Counted from the stretch's first letter, positions 1-9,046 are shown. The stretch: 64,000 bases of DNA from Pseudarthrobacter sp. fls2-241-R2A-127 (GCF_030209355.1 NZ_JARVSF010000010.1:44182-108181), one strand, 5' to 3'. The notes: generated from the sequence alone by a model not told the origin. Program-made: numbers and translations.

Positions 1-21
1 TCAAGGTCGGTGCAAGCGTCT

Positions 22-108
22 GGAGGCCAACAGTTTCTTACGCTCAGCGCCTCCGGGCATAAGTCATTCTGGTTGCTTGTTACGCTCACCAGAGCAGCAA
101 GCAACCAG
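22..108 (+). promoter_or_regulatory. Two consecutive leader hairpins before the DUF6421 gene
   Basis: Two inverted repeats lie just upstream of the first start codon. Hairpin 1 pairs GGAGGC (22-27) with GCCTCC (49-54). Hairpin 2 pairs CTGGTTGCTTG (69-79) with CAAGCAACCAG (98-108), an 11-bp perfect stem, with a nested GCTC/GAGC stem inside (84-87 with 92-95). Both loops contain the same 9-mer TTACGCTCA (38-46 and 80-88). The element ends 14 nt before the start codon, so it could act as a structured 5' leader, or hairpin 2 could terminate an upstream gene outside the window. The function is not known. Confidence 0.5.
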
Positions 109-122
109 AAAGGCAGCCGACC

Positions 123-1490
123 ATGACACAGGCCCTGACCACCGCCGTGGCGGGAATTTCCGCCCGGAACGAAGACTGGCTCCGGCTCAAGGGCGCCGCC
201 ACCGCCCTGCAGGCCCTCCAGTCCCAGGACGGCTCGGTTCCCGAGGCCGGGAACCACGCCGAGGCGTCCCGGCATGTGTCCGCCATCATCGACGCCGTCC
301 AGGCCCTGGCGCCCGCGTTCCCCCACGACGCGGCCTACCTGGACGCCCTCCGACAGGACTTCGCCGCGTGGGCAGCCGGCGGGTTTGCGGTGCCGGACTT
401 CCTGTCCTCGCTGCTGGCGTTCCAGCCGCAGGACCTGCGCCGGGACGGTCTCCAGCATCTGGTGGTCTTCCCCATGTACACCCAGAACGGCAGCAGCAGC
501 CGGCTGGTGGAGGCCGTTCTCATCGAGGTCATCTGGCCGGAATTCATTGCCGGGCTGGAGGCAGGGGATTACTCGAACAAGCTGTTCGTGCCCATCCGTT
601 TCCTGGACTTCACCCCCGGCTACGACACGAACTCCGCCGTGCTCTTCCCCGAGACCGTGGCCGTCAGCCGGACCCCCACCTTCACCTGGGGCGCCATCTT
701 CGCGGACCGCGAGGCAGCGAGGTTCCGCCGCGTCCTCAAGGCTGCCGCGGACATCACCTCACTGGAACTGCCGGCAGGCGCCGCCGAACTGCTGGCCGAC
801 CAGGACCTGACCGAAGCCACCTTCGTCATGTGGGACCTCATCCACGACCGGACCCACATGCGCGGGGACCTGCCCTTCGACCCCTTCATGATCAAGCAGA
901 GGATGCCCTACTTCCTGTACTCCCTGGAAGAATTGCGCTGCGACCTCACGGCCTTCCGGGAGTCGGTACGGATCGAAAAGGATGACGACGCCGATCCCCA
1001 GGCGAGGCGGCACGCCAAACTGGTGCAGTACGCCATCATCTTCGACCGGATCTTCCGGTTCGCCATCACCGGCAACCGGGTGCGCAACTACGACGGCCTG
1101 GGCGGCCAGCTCCTCTTTGCCTGGCTGCACCAGCAGCACGTGCTGCACTGGACGGACACCCGGCTGACCATCGACTGGGACGAGGTGGCTGACGCCGTCA
1201 TCGCCCTGGGCGAGAGCATCGACGAACTCTACTGGCGCTCGATCGACCGCCCCAAGACCGCCCACTGGCTGGCCGCCTACCAGCTGGTGTCGGCAACCGT
1301 CACCCCCAACCCGGCCTCCGTCTGGGCCAAAGGCCCGGACGCCCTGCCGCTCGCGGGAACCCCCCGCGGCCTGACGGACCAGGTGCTGGACGACGAATTT
1401 CCGCTGTCCATGTTCTACGAAGCATTGGAGAAGAAGATGCGCCCGGTCATCGAATCAACCGCCGGAATCACCGGCCGGTCAGCGCTGTGA
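123..1490 (+). CDS. DUF6421 family protein
   Basis: This 455-residue protein is recognisable as the DUF6421 family of actinobacteria, for which I know no established function. It looks soluble, with no signal peptide or membrane segment, and is rich in aromatic and acidic residues. The start is the ATG at 123, a short distance after a purine-rich AAAGGCAG stretch. Its stop overlaps the GTG start of the next gene (GTGA), so it is probably translationally coupled to the short-chain dehydrogenase behind it. A structured double hairpin precedes it. Confidence 0.8.
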   Translation: MTQALTTAVAGISARNEDWLRLKGAATALQALQSQDGSVPEAGNHAEASRHVSAIIDAVQALAPAFPHDAAYLDALRQDFAAWAAGGFAVPDFLSSLLAFQPQDLRRDGLQHLVVFPMYTQNGSSSRLVEAVLIEVIWPEFIAGLEAGDYSNKLFVPIRFLDFTPGYDTNSAVLFPETVAVSRTPTFTWGAIFADREAARFRRVLKAAADITSLELPAGAAELLADQDLTEATFVMWDLIHDRTHMRGDLPFDPFMIKQRMPYFLYSLEELRCDLTAFRESVRIEKDDDADPQARRHAKLVQYAIIFDRIFRFAITGNRVRNYDGLGGQLLFAWLHQQHVLHWTDTRLTIDWDEVADAVIALGESIDELYWRSIDRPKTAHWLAAYQLVSATVTPNPASVWAKGPDALPLAGTPRGLTDQVLDDEFPLSMFYEALEKKMRPVIESTAGITGRSAL

Positions 1491-2215
1491 ACCAGTCACC
1501 GGACGGGAAGGCGCTGACAATCCTGGTCACGGGCGGCAGCGGCGCGTCCGGAATCGCCGTTGCCCGGGCCCTGGCCGGCGCCGGACACCGGGTGGCCACG
1601 GTGGGCTCGGACGCGGCCCGCATCAAGGCGGCCGCCGCAGAGGCGGGCGGCGACGTCACACCGTTCGCATGCGACCTCGCCGCATTGGCTGACGTCCGTC
1701 AGCTTCGCGAAGATGTGGGCGAGGCCTTGGGAACGGTGGACGCGGTGATCCACCTGGTGGGCGGCTGGCGCGGCGCAACGGGCATCGCAGACCAGTCCGA
1801 CGACGACTGGGCGTTCCTGGAGCGCGGCGCCATCACCACCCTGCGCAACGTCTCACGCGTCTTTTTCGACGATATCGCCGCCTCCGCGCATGGCCGCTTC
1901 GCGATGGTGTCCTCCACCGCCCTGGACAAGCCCGCCGCAGCAGTGGCCAGCTACGTGGCAGCGAAGGCCGCCGCGGAAGCCTGGACCATGGCCATGGCGG
2001 ACGGCTTCCGAAAGGCTTCGAAGGACGGCGGCGGGCAGGCGGCCGCGGTGGTCCTGGTGGTGAAGGCCCTGGTGGATGACAGACTGCGCCGCAAGCATCC
2101 GGAACGCTCCTTCCCCGGGGCAACGGACGTCGCTGACCTGGCCGCCGCCGTCGTGCGGTTGTTCAACACCCCCGGCGCCGAACTGAACGGTGCCCGGCTC
2201 CGGCTGGCGGACTGA
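1487..2215 (+). CDS. Short-chain dehydrogenase/reductase (SDR) family protein
   Basis: This is a 242-residue Rossmann-fold oxidoreductase expected to use NAD(P)H; the substrate is unknown. The N-terminal dinucleotide motif reads TGGSGASG (about residues 15-22), with Ala where the classical pattern has its middle Gly. The active site is Ser142/143 with Tyr156-x3-Lys160 (SYVAAK). The length is typical of classical SDRs. The GTG start at 1487 overlaps the preceding stop by 4 nt, implying coupling with the DUF6421 gene. Confidence 0.85.
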   Translation: MNQSPDGKALTILVTGGSGASGIAVARALAGAGHRVATVGSDAARIKAAAAEAGGDVTPFACDLAALADVRQLREDVGEALGTVDAVIHLVGGWRGATGIADQSDDDWAFLERGAITTLRNVSRVFFDDIAASAHGRFAMVSSTALDKPAAAVASYVAAKAAAEAWTMAMADGFRKASKDGGGQAAAVVLVVKALVDDRLRRKHPERSFPGATDVADLAAAVVRLFNTPGAELNGARLRLAD

Positions 2216-2231
2216 CCGCCGCCACTGTCCC

Positions 2232-2237
2232 TACACT
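2232..2237 (+). promoter_or_regulatory. -10 box TACACT of a leaderless threonine aldolase transcript
   Basis: TACACT fits the actinobacterial -10 pattern TAnnnT. It is followed by exactly 6 nt and then the GTG at 2244, so transcription should begin at or next to the start codon. The same 6-nt geometry recurs before the DUF3000 gene and the KimA-like gene. There is no Shine-Dalgarno sequence. Confidence 0.65.
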
Positions 2238-2243
2238 GAAAGC

Positions 2244-3353
2244 GTGAGCAATCCTATGACGACCACAGCACAAACACGCGCCCCGCAGCGGCTGCACGAC
2301 CCCGGCGTGCGCGGCTTCGCCTCCGACAACTACTCGGGAGTCCACCCCGAGGTCCTGGCAGCCCTGGCCGCCGCCAACGAGGGCCACCAGGTCTCCTACG
2401 GCGAGGACGACTACACCGCCCGGCTCCACGAGGTGATGGTTGACCACTTCGGCGCGGGCATCGAATGCTTCCCGGTCTTCAACGGCACGGGCGCCAATGT
2501 CGTGTCGCTGCAGTCCCTGCTCCCCCGCTGGGGCGCCGTGGTGTGCGCTTCCACCGCCCACATCAACATGGACGAGAACGGCGCGCCGGAACGAATCGGC
2601 GGCATGAAGCTGCTGCACGTCCCCACGCCCGACGGCAAGCTGACGCCGGAACTCATCGACCGGGAAGCCTGGGGCTGGGGCGACGAGCACCGCGCCCAGC
2701 CGCTGGCGGTCTCCATCACCCAAACCACGGAACTGGGCACCTGCTACACCCCCGAGGAAGTGCGGGCCATTGCCGACCACGCGCACGCCAAGGGCATGAA
2801 ACTGCACATGGACGGGGCCCGGCTGGCCAATGCGGCAGCCCACCTGGGTGTGCCGTTGCGTGCCTTTACGCGGGACGCGGGCGTGGACATCCTCTCCTTC
2901 GGCGGCACCAAGAACGGGTTGCTCTACGGCGAAGTGGTAGTGGCTCTGAACCCCGAGGCAGCACACGGCCTGGTGTACCTGCGCAAGATGGACATGCAGC
3001 TCGCCTCGAAGATGCGCTTCCTGTCGGCCCAGTTCATCGCCTTGCTTGAAGGCGACCTGTGGCTCCGTTCGGCCTCGCATGCCAACGCCATGGCCACCAG
3101 GCTCCGCGCCGCCGTCGACACCATTGAGGGTGTCCGGCCCACCCGGAAGACTGAATCCAACGGCGTGTTCGCCGTCCTTCCGCCGGGGGTGGCTGACCGG
3201 CTGCGCAGCTCCTTCCGCTTCTACGACTGGGACGAGGCCGCCGGCGAAGTCCGGTGGATGTGCTCCTTCGACACCACCGAGGAAGACGTGGACGCCTTCG
3301 CCGCCGCGATCCGCAACGAACTGCGGGACTACCGGGACAGCCGGGCCGGGTGA
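2244..3353 (+). CDS. Low-specificity threonine aldolase family protein (PLP enzyme)
   Basis: The 369-residue protein belongs to the fold-type I PLP enzymes that cleave L-threonine or L-allo-threonine to glycine and acetaldehyde. The N-terminus carries the family-typical SDNYSGVHPEV segment. Lys223 in FGGTKNG is the expected Schiff-base lysine and Asp190 in HMDGARLAN the pyridine-nitrogen partner. I chose the GTG at 2244 because a -10 box ends 6 nt before it; an in-frame ATG at 2256 is the alternative. It lies 28 bp after the SDR gene but probably has its own promoter. Related beta-eliminating lyases share the fold, so exact substrate preference is open. Confidence 0.88.
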   Translation: MSNPMTTTAQTRAPQRLHDPGVRGFASDNYSGVHPEVLAALAAANEGHQVSYGEDDYTARLHEVMVDHFGAGIECFPVFNGTGANVVSLQSLLPRWGAVVCASTAHINMDENGAPERIGGMKLLHVPTPDGKLTPELIDREAWGWGDEHRAQPLAVSITQTTELGTCYTPEEVRAIADHAHAKGMKLHMDGARLANAAAHLGVPLRAFTRDAGVDILSFGGTKNGLLYGEVVVALNPEAAHGLVYLRKMDMQLASKMRFLSAQFIALLEGDLWLRSASHANAMATRLRAAVDTIEGVRPTRKTESNGVFAVLPPGVADRLRSSFRFYDWDEAAGEVRWMCSFDTTEEDVDAFAAAIRNELRDYRDSRAG

Positions 3354-3399
3354 CCGGCCCGTGACGGCGAGCCTTCCCCTCCGGCCGCGTCCGGCACCG

Positions 3400-3405
3400 T
3401 AATCT
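3400..3405 (+). promoter_or_regulatory. -10 box TAATCT of a leaderless DUF3000 transcript
   Basis: TAATCT is followed by 6 nt and then the GTG start at 3412. There is no ribosome-binding site, which fits leaderless expression. Confidence 0.65.
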
Positions 3406-3411
3406 GCCAAG

Positions 3412-4062
3412 GTGAACGCACTTGACCAGGTTCCCCCGGCATTCCTCGATGCCTTGGGAACCCTCAGGAAGGCACAGTGCCGCAAGGAACTGCGCCTCGC
3501 CGAGATCCCCGCACCCGCACGCCTGGCACCTTTCGCCGTCGCGCTGGGCGCCGAAGTCATGGCGCCCGGCGCCGGCACGCCCGCAACTCCCGTGCACGGC
3601 CCCGCGGCCATGGCCTTCGCGGCCGCCCCGGCCACCGGGGACGAGGACGAAACGGAACTCGCCACCGGGCGCTTCATCCTGCTCCACGACCCCGACGGCT
3701 CGGCCGTCTGGGACGGCGAGTTCCGCATCGTCACCTACATCCGCGCCGAACTGGAACCGGACATGGGCAATGACCAGATGCTCGGAACCGTCGCCTGGAC
3801 CTGGCTGGTGGAAGCGCTCGAAAACCACAAGGCGGCCTACCGGGCGGCCGGCGGCACCGCCACCCGCGTCCTCTCCGAAAGCTTCGGCACCCTGGCCGGC
3901 CGGCCTGGCTCCATCGACATCGAACTCAGGGCCTCCTGGACTCCGGATTCCTCCGACGTCCAGGCGCACCTGGAGGCGTGGTCTGACATGGTGTGCACCT
4001 TCGCCGGCCTGCCGCCCCTCCCCGACGGCGTCACCGCCCTCCCGCACCGGCGCCGAAGCTGA
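3412..4062 (+). CDS. DUF3000 domain-containing protein
   Basis: This 216-residue soluble protein is a member of the actinobacterial DUF3000 family (M. tuberculosis Rv2680 is the relative I recall), which has no established function. The body contains conserved-looking segments such as DPDGSAVWDGEFRIVTY and a helix with LGTVAWTWL. It is followed by the RNase D-like gene, the same pairing as in mycobacteria, so a shared RNA-related role is possible but unproven. The GTG start is set by the -10 box 6 nt upstream. Confidence 0.85.
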   Translation: MNALDQVPPAFLDALGTLRKAQCRKELRLAEIPAPARLAPFAVALGAEVMAPGAGTPATPVHGPAAMAFAAAPATGDEDETELATGRFILLHDPDGSAVWDGEFRIVTYIRAELEPDMGNDQMLGTVAWTWLVEALENHKAAYRAAGGTATRVLSESFGTLAGRPGSIDIELRASWTPDSSDVQAHLEAWSDMVCTFAGLPPLPDGVTALPHRRRS

Positions 4063-4086
4063 CCGGGCTTTGACTGACCTGCCCGG

Positions 4087-4092
4087 TAAACT
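4087..4092 (+). promoter_or_regulatory. -10 box TAAACT before the RNase D-like gene
   Basis: TAAACT is separated by 9 nt from the ATG at 4102. The leader would be about 0-3 nt, so this is a near-leaderless arrangement. No Shine-Dalgarno sequence intervenes. Confidence 0.5.
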
Positions 4093-4101
4093 GGGAAAAT
4101 C

Positions 4102-5436
4102 ATGACCCCAAACATTCCGGAAAACACCACAGCCGGCGTCCCGGCTGATGCTGCCGCAGCCCATATCACCGTGGAGGGCTTCGACAGCCCCATCCCCGAA
4201 ATCATCGACCTCGACTCGCCCCGCGACGGCGTTCCCCTGGTCATCGAAACCCAGTCCGGCCTGGAGCGCTGCGCCGCCGCCATCGCTGCCGGCACCGGGC
4301 CCGCGGGGGTGGACGCCGAGCGCGCTTCCGGATTCCGCTACGGCCAGCGGGCCTTCCTGGTCCAGATCCGCCGGGAAGGGGCCGGAACCTGGCTGATCGA
4401 TCCCGAACCATTCGGGAACCTGGACATCATCAACGACGCCCTGCGGGGCGTCGAGTGGATCCTGCATGCCGCCAGCCAGGACCTGCCCTGCCTCTCCGAA
4501 CTCGGAATGTGGCCGGACAAGCTCTTCGACACCGAGCTCGCCGCGCGCCTGGCGGGGCTGCCCCGGGTGGGCCTCGCCGCCGTCATCGAGCAGTTGCTCG
4601 GATTTGGCCTGGCCAAGGAGCACTCAGCGGCCGACTGGTCCACCCGCCCGCTGCCCGAACCGTGGCTGCGTTATGCCGCCCTGGACGTCGAAGTCCTCAC
4701 GGAGCTGCGCGAGGAACTCATCGAGCTGCTGCAGGCTGACGGGAAACTCGAGTACGCGGAGCAGGAATTCGCCGCCATCCTTGCGGCCGGCATCGCTCCC
4801 CCGCGCGTGGATCCGTGGCGGAAGACCTCAGGCCTGCACCAGATCCGGGACCGCCGGCAGCTTGCCGCCGTCCGGGAGCTGTGGCTGGAACGCGATTCAC
4901 TGGCGCAAAAGCGCGACGTCGCCCCTGGCCGGCTCATTCCGGACTCCGCCCTGGTGGCCGCGGCAAAGGCCATGCCCGCCACCGTGCCCCAGCTGCTGGG
5001 CACCAAGGGATTCCACGGCAGGGCGGCACAGCGCGAGGCCCCGCGCTGGCTGCGGTGCATCGCCGCAGCCCGGGACCTTGAGGACCTCCCGCCCCTGCAC
5101 CTGGCCACCAACGCCCCGCCGCCGCCGCGGGTCTGGGCAGACCGGGATCCGGAGGCCGCCGCCCGGCTTGCCACCGCCCGGCCGCTCCTCCAGGAGAAGG
5201 CGGAGGAGCTGAAGTTGCCGCTCGAAAACCTGCTCACGCCCGACTTCCTGCGCCGCGTGGCCTGGCGCCCGCCGGCCGAGGTCACGCAGGAAGCAATTTC
5301 CGCCGAGTTGCGGATGCTCGGTGCCCGTGAGTGGCAGGTGGGACTGACTGCGCCCCTGATCGCCGAGGCGTTCCTGAACCCGCAGCCGCTGCCGCCCCGG
5401 GAACCCAAGCCCATCGCTGCCGCGGGCGGCGAATAA
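4102..5436 (+). CDS. HRDC domain ribonuclease D-like 3'-5' exonuclease
   Basis: The 444-residue protein has an N-terminal DEDD exonuclease domain followed by an HRDC nucleic-acid-binding domain (about residues 235-320), as in RNase D. Candidate metal ligands are D-x-E in VDAERASG, the Asp in HAASQDLPCL and the YAALDVEVL segment that carries the last motif. It should trim or degrade structured RNA from the 3' end in the cytoplasm. The neighbour DUF3000 is conserved in synteny (Rv2680-Rv2681). The first motif has DAE rather than the commoner DTE. Confidence 0.85.
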   Translation: MTPNIPENTTAGVPADAAAAHITVEGFDSPIPEIIDLDSPRDGVPLVIETQSGLERCAAAIAAGTGPAGVDAERASGFRYGQRAFLVQIRREGAGTWLIDPEPFGNLDIINDALRGVEWILHAASQDLPCLSELGMWPDKLFDTELAARLAGLPRVGLAAVIEQLLGFGLAKEHSAADWSTRPLPEPWLRYAALDVEVLTELREELIELLQADGKLEYAEQEFAAILAAGIAPPRVDPWRKTSGLHQIRDRRQLAAVRELWLERDSLAQKRDVAPGRLIPDSALVAAAKAMPATVPQLLGTKGFHGRAAQREAPRWLRCIAAARDLEDLPPLHLATNAPPPPRVWADRDPEAAARLATARPLLQEKAEELKLPLENLLTPDFLRRVAWRPPAEVTQEAISAELRMLGAREWQVGLTAPLIAEAFLNPQPLPPREPKPIAAAGGE

Positions 5437-5463
5437 CCAACGCCTTCGGCCCTTGCGGGCTAA

Positions 5464-5479
5464 GTTACTCACGAGTAAC
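5464..5479 (+). promoter_or_regulatory. Perfect palindromic operator upstream of the beta-oxidation operon
   Basis: GTTACTC (5464-5470) and GAGTAAC (5473-5479) form a perfect 7+7 inverted repeat with a 2-nt spacer, located 28 bp after one gene and 75 bp before the thiolase start. Short palindromes with TTACT/AGTAA arms are typical TetR-family operators; because the genes behind it degrade acyl-CoAs, a fatty-acid-responsive TetR repressor is the best guess. The regulator is not in this window. Confidence 0.6.
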
Positions 5480-5554
5480 ATCGATCGTACCGACGCCATG
5501 CTGCTGCCGCCCTCCGGCATGCACCCGGCGCTACGTCTCGATGAGGAGTTACAC

Positions 5555-6835
5555 GTGAGCCAGCACGGAAGCGGCGCATCCCCGCGCACTGTCCGCGACG
5601 TCGTCTTTGTGGACGGCATCCGAACACCCTTCGGCAGGGCCGGCGAGAAAGGGATCTATGCCGGGACCCGGGCCGACGACCTGATCGTCAAATGCATCCG
5701 CGGCCTGTTGCGCCGCAACCCGTCACTGCCGGCGGAGCGGATCGACGAAGTGGCCGTCGCCGCCACCACCCAGACCGGAGACCAGGGGCTCACCCTGGGC
5801 CGGACCGCTGCCCTGCTGGCAGGGCTTCCGCGGACGGTCCCGGGCTTCGCCATCGACCGGATGTGCGCCGGCGCCATGACAGCGGTCACCACCACGGCAG
5901 GCAGCATCGGTTTCGGCGCCTACGACGTAGTGATCGCCGGCGGCGTTGAGCACATGGGCCACCACCCCATGGGATCGGGCGCGGACCCCAACCCGCGGTT
6001 CATGTCCGAGCGCCTGGTGGACCCGGCAGCCCTGAACATGGGCAACACCGCCGAAAACCTGCACGACCGCTTCCCGGCCATCACCAAGCAGCGCACCGAC
6101 GCCTACGCGGTGGCTTCCCAGGACAAGCTTGCCGCCGCCTACCAGGCGGGCAGCATCCAGCCGGACCTGGTTCCGGTGGCCGCCAGGAAGCCGGGCCAAG
6201 GCTGGACCGTCCACAGCAAGGATGAACCACCCCGCCCCGGAACCACGATGGCGGACCTCGAAAGCCTCCGCACCCCCTTCCGCGCGCACGGCAGGGTCAC
6301 CGCCGGGAACGCCGCCGGGCTGAACGACGGCGCCACCGCCGCTGTCCTGGCGTCCTCCGAAGCCGCCGCCGAACTGGGGCTGCCGGTGAAGATGCGGCTG
6401 GTCAGCTACGCCTATGCCGGCGTGGAACCCGAGGTCATGGGCATCGGTCCGGTACCGGCCACCGAAAAGGCGCTGAAGAACGCGGGCCTGACCATCGAGG
6501 ACATCGGCCTGTTCGAGATCAACGAGGCCTTTGCCGTGCAGGTCCTGAGTTTCCTGGACCACTATGGCATCGCCGACGACGACCCCCGGGTCAACCGGTA
6601 TGGCGGGGCGATTGCCGTGGGCCACCCGCTCGCATCCTCAGGGGTCCGGCTGATGATCCAGCTGGCCCGCCAGTTCGAGGAAGACCCCTCGGTGCGCTAC
6701 GGCATCACCACCATGTGCGTGGGCCTGGGTATGGGTGGCACAGTGATCTGGGAGAACCCCCACCACCCCGACTACAGTGGAACCCCCTCGGGGGAGACCG
6801 CCGCCACCACCGTTTCCGAAGGAGCCACCGCATGA
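5555..6835 (+). CDS. Acetyl-CoA C-acyltransferase (thiolase, FadA-type)
   Basis: This 426-residue thiolase should cleave 3-ketoacyl-CoA with CoA in the last step of beta-oxidation. The nucleophile is Cys104 in DRMCAGAMT. The later catalytic segments NEAFAVQ, AVGHPLASSG and CVGLGMGG are all present. The start is the GTG at 5555, with GAGGAG 6 nt upstream; longer in-frame starts would run through the palindromic operator. Its stop overlaps the ATG of the multifunctional FadB-type gene, so the two subunits of the beta-oxidation complex are co-translated. Confidence 0.92.
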   Translation: MSQHGSGASPRTVRDVVFVDGIRTPFGRAGEKGIYAGTRADDLIVKCIRGLLRRNPSLPAERIDEVAVAATTQTGDQGLTLGRTAALLAGLPRTVPGFAIDRMCAGAMTAVTTTAGSIGFGAYDVVIAGGVEHMGHHPMGSGADPNPRFMSERLVDPAALNMGNTAENLHDRFPAITKQRTDAYAVASQDKLAAAYQAGSIQPDLVPVAARKPGQGWTVHSKDEPPRPGTTMADLESLRTPFRAHGRVTAGNAAGLNDGATAAVLASSEAAAELGLPVKMRLVSYAYAGVEPEVMGIGPVPATEKALKNAGLTIEDIGLFEINEAFAVQVLSFLDHYGIADDDPRVNRYGGAIAVGHPLASSGVRLMIQLARQFEEDPSVRYGITTMCVGLGMGGTVIWENPHHPDYSGTPSGETAATTVSEGATA

Positions 6836-8991
6836 GCGCCGCAGATTACCGCAAGTTGGCAGACCTGTTCCCCAACGAAACCGTGACCCACTCCTACGTG
6901 CAGGACATCCTCCTGCCGGGCACGGACGGCAAGCCGGGCCCCGGAACGTTCGCCCTCATCACCCTGGACAACGACCTCGACCACACCAAGCCCACCACCC
7001 TGGGACCCAACACGCTGGTGGAACTCGGCACGGCGCTGGAGGGCCTGCGTGAACGTGCCGCCCGAGGTGAGATCGTCGGCGTCGGCGTCACCGGAAAGCC
7101 GCACTACCTGGTGGCCGGCGCGGACCTCTCCGCAGTGAAATCGCTGGAAAAGCGCGAGCACGGACTCTGGATGGCACAGCTGGGCCACGACGTCTACGCG
7201 ACCCTGGCCAACCTTGGCGTCCCCAGCTTCGCCTTCATCAACGGCGCAGCCTTGGGCGGCGGCCTCGAAATCGCCCTCCAGTCCACCTACCGGACCGTGT
7301 CCAGCGGAGCAGGCGCGATGGCACTGCCGGAGGCTTTCCTGGGCCTGGTGCCCGGGTGGGGCGGGGTCTACATCCTGCCCCGGCTGACCGGGCCGGAGAA
7401 CGCCGTCAAAGTCATGATCGAGAACCCGCTCAGCAACAACCGCACCTTGTCCGGCGCGCAGGCGTTCGCACTGGGCATCGCGGACGCCATCTTCGAACCC
7501 GCGGATTTCCTGGAACAGTCGTTGGCATGGGCCGCGGACGTCATCTCCGGCGGCGTCGTCCCGGAACGTTCCAACGCAGTCGACCCTTCCGCCCCCGGGG
7601 TGGAAGCCCGCTGGCAGGCCGCGGTGGCGGCCGGCCGGAAGTTCGTGGAGGCCAAGACCTCCAACGCGTCGCCGGCACCGGGAAAGGTCCTTGACCTCCT
7701 CGAGGCCAACCGCACCATGACGGCGGCGGAATCCGCCGCCCTCGAGTGCGAGACCCTGGCCGAGCTGATGCAGACCGACGAGTTCCGCTGCACCGTGTAC
7801 GCGTTCCTGGACCTGGTGCAGAAGCGTGCCAAGCGGCCGGCCGGGGCACCCGACCGCAAGCTCGCCCGCCCGGTCACCAAGGTGGGCGTGGTGGGCGCCG
7901 GCCTCATGGCCGGCCAACTGGCGCTGCTCTTCGCACGCCAGCTCAAGGTGCCCGTTGTGCTGACCGACATCGACCAGGTCCGGGTGGACAAGGGGGTGGC
8001 CTACGTCCACGCAGAAGTGGACAAGCTGCTGGGCAAGAAACGCCTCAGCCAGGACGCCGCCAACCGTACCAAGGCGCTGGTGACCGGTTCGGTGTCCAAG
8101 GAGGCCTTCGCTGATGCGGACTTCGTGATCGAGGCAGTCTTCGAAGAACTCAGCGTCAAGAAGCAGGTGTTCAAGGAAGTCGAGGCAATCGTCTCTCCGG
8201 AGTGCATCCTGGCCACCAACACATCCTCGTTGTCCGTAACGGCGATGGCTGCGGACCTGGAGCACCCGGAGCGCCTGGTGGGGTTCCACTTCTTCAACCC
8301 CGTGGCCGTCATGCCGCTGCTGGAAGTTGTGCGTGCCCCGCGGACCGACGACGCCGTCCTGGCCACCGCCTTCGAGCTGGCCAAGGCGCTGAGGAAGAGC
8401 GCCGTGCTGGTCAAGGACGCGGCCGCGTTCGTGGTCAACCGCATCCTCCTGCGGCTCATGGGGGAAGTCACCGCGGTCTTCGATGAGGGAACCCCAGCCG
8501 AAGTGGCCGACACTGCGTTGCGTCCCATGGGGCTTCCCATGTCGCCTTTCACGCTCCTGGCCATGGTGGGCCTGCCGGTGGCCCAGCACGTCCAGGAATC
8601 GCTGCACGAGGCATTCGGCGACCGCTTCCCGGTCTCCGCCAACCTTGCCAGGCTCATCGACAACAACGTGAAAGCGCTCTGGGAAACTGCCCCTGACGGC
8701 TCCCGGACCATTCCGCAGGCAACCACCAGCCTGATGTCCTTTGGCGCCAATCCCTCCACCGCGGAGCAGGTGCTGCGGCGCGTCCAGGATGCCCTGGCCG
8801 AGGAAATTGGCCTGATGTTGGACGAGGGCGTCGTGGCAGGCCCGGAAGACGTGGACCTGTGCATGATCCTTGGCGCGGGCTGGCCCCTGTTCCTGGGCGG
8901 CATCACACCCTACCTGGACCGGGTGGGAGCATCCGAGCGGGTGAACGGCCGGCGTTTCCTCGCCCCCGGCGTGGCGTCCCGTCCCGCCTAG
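6832..8991 (+). CDS. 3-hydroxyacyl-CoA dehydrogenase / enoyl-CoA hydratase (FadB-type)
   Basis: The 719-residue multifunctional enzyme has an N-terminal crotonase domain (hydratase; GAALGGGLE and EAFLGLVPGWGG), an NAD-binding 3-hydroxyacyl-CoA dehydrogenase domain beginning near residue 345 (VGVVGAGLMAGQ) and a C-terminal dehydrogenase domain (HFFNPVAVMPL precedes it). It hydrates enoyl-CoA and oxidises the 3-hydroxyacyl-CoA. The ATG at 6832 sits 7 nt after GAAGGAG and overlaps the thiolase stop (ATGA). The pair is a complete fadAB-like operon, probably repressed through the upstream palindrome. Confidence 0.92.
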   Translation: MSAADYRKLADLFPNETVTHSYVQDILLPGTDGKPGPGTFALITLDNDLDHTKPTTLGPNTLVELGTALEGLRERAARGEIVGVGVTGKPHYLVAGADLSAVKSLEKREHGLWMAQLGHDVYATLANLGVPSFAFINGAALGGGLEIALQSTYRTVSSGAGAMALPEAFLGLVPGWGGVYILPRLTGPENAVKVMIENPLSNNRTLSGAQAFALGIADAIFEPADFLEQSLAWAADVISGGVVPERSNAVDPSAPGVEARWQAAVAAGRKFVEAKTSNASPAPGKVLDLLEANRTMTAAESAALECETLAELMQTDEFRCTVYAFLDLVQKRAKRPAGAPDRKLARPVTKVGVVGAGLMAGQLALLFARQLKVPVVLTDIDQVRVDKGVAYVHAEVDKLLGKKRLSQDAANRTKALVTGSVSKEAFADADFVIEAVFEELSVKKQVFKEVEAIVSPECILATNTSSLSVTAMAADLEHPERLVGFHFFNPVAVMPLLEVVRAPRTDDAVLATAFELAKALRKSAVLVKDAAAFVVNRILLRLMGEVTAVFDEGTPAEVADTALRPMGLPMSPFTLLAMVGLPVAQHVQESLHEAFGDRFPVSANLARLIDNNVKALWETAPDGSRTIPQATTSLMSFGANPSTAEQVLRRVQDALAEEIGLMLDEGVVAGPEDVDLCMILGAGWPLFLGGITPYLDRVGASERVNGRRFLAPGVASRPA

Positions 8992-9046
8992 CCAGTGGCG
9001 TCCCGCCTGGCCGGCCCCCGTCAGCCCTGGGCCCCGGAGGGGATGG

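Noticed and set aside
2163..3734. Long minus-strand frame opposite threonine aldolase
   Set aside because: Antisense to a confident gene; Gly/Val/Arg-biased composition typical of high-GC shadow frames and no family resemblance.
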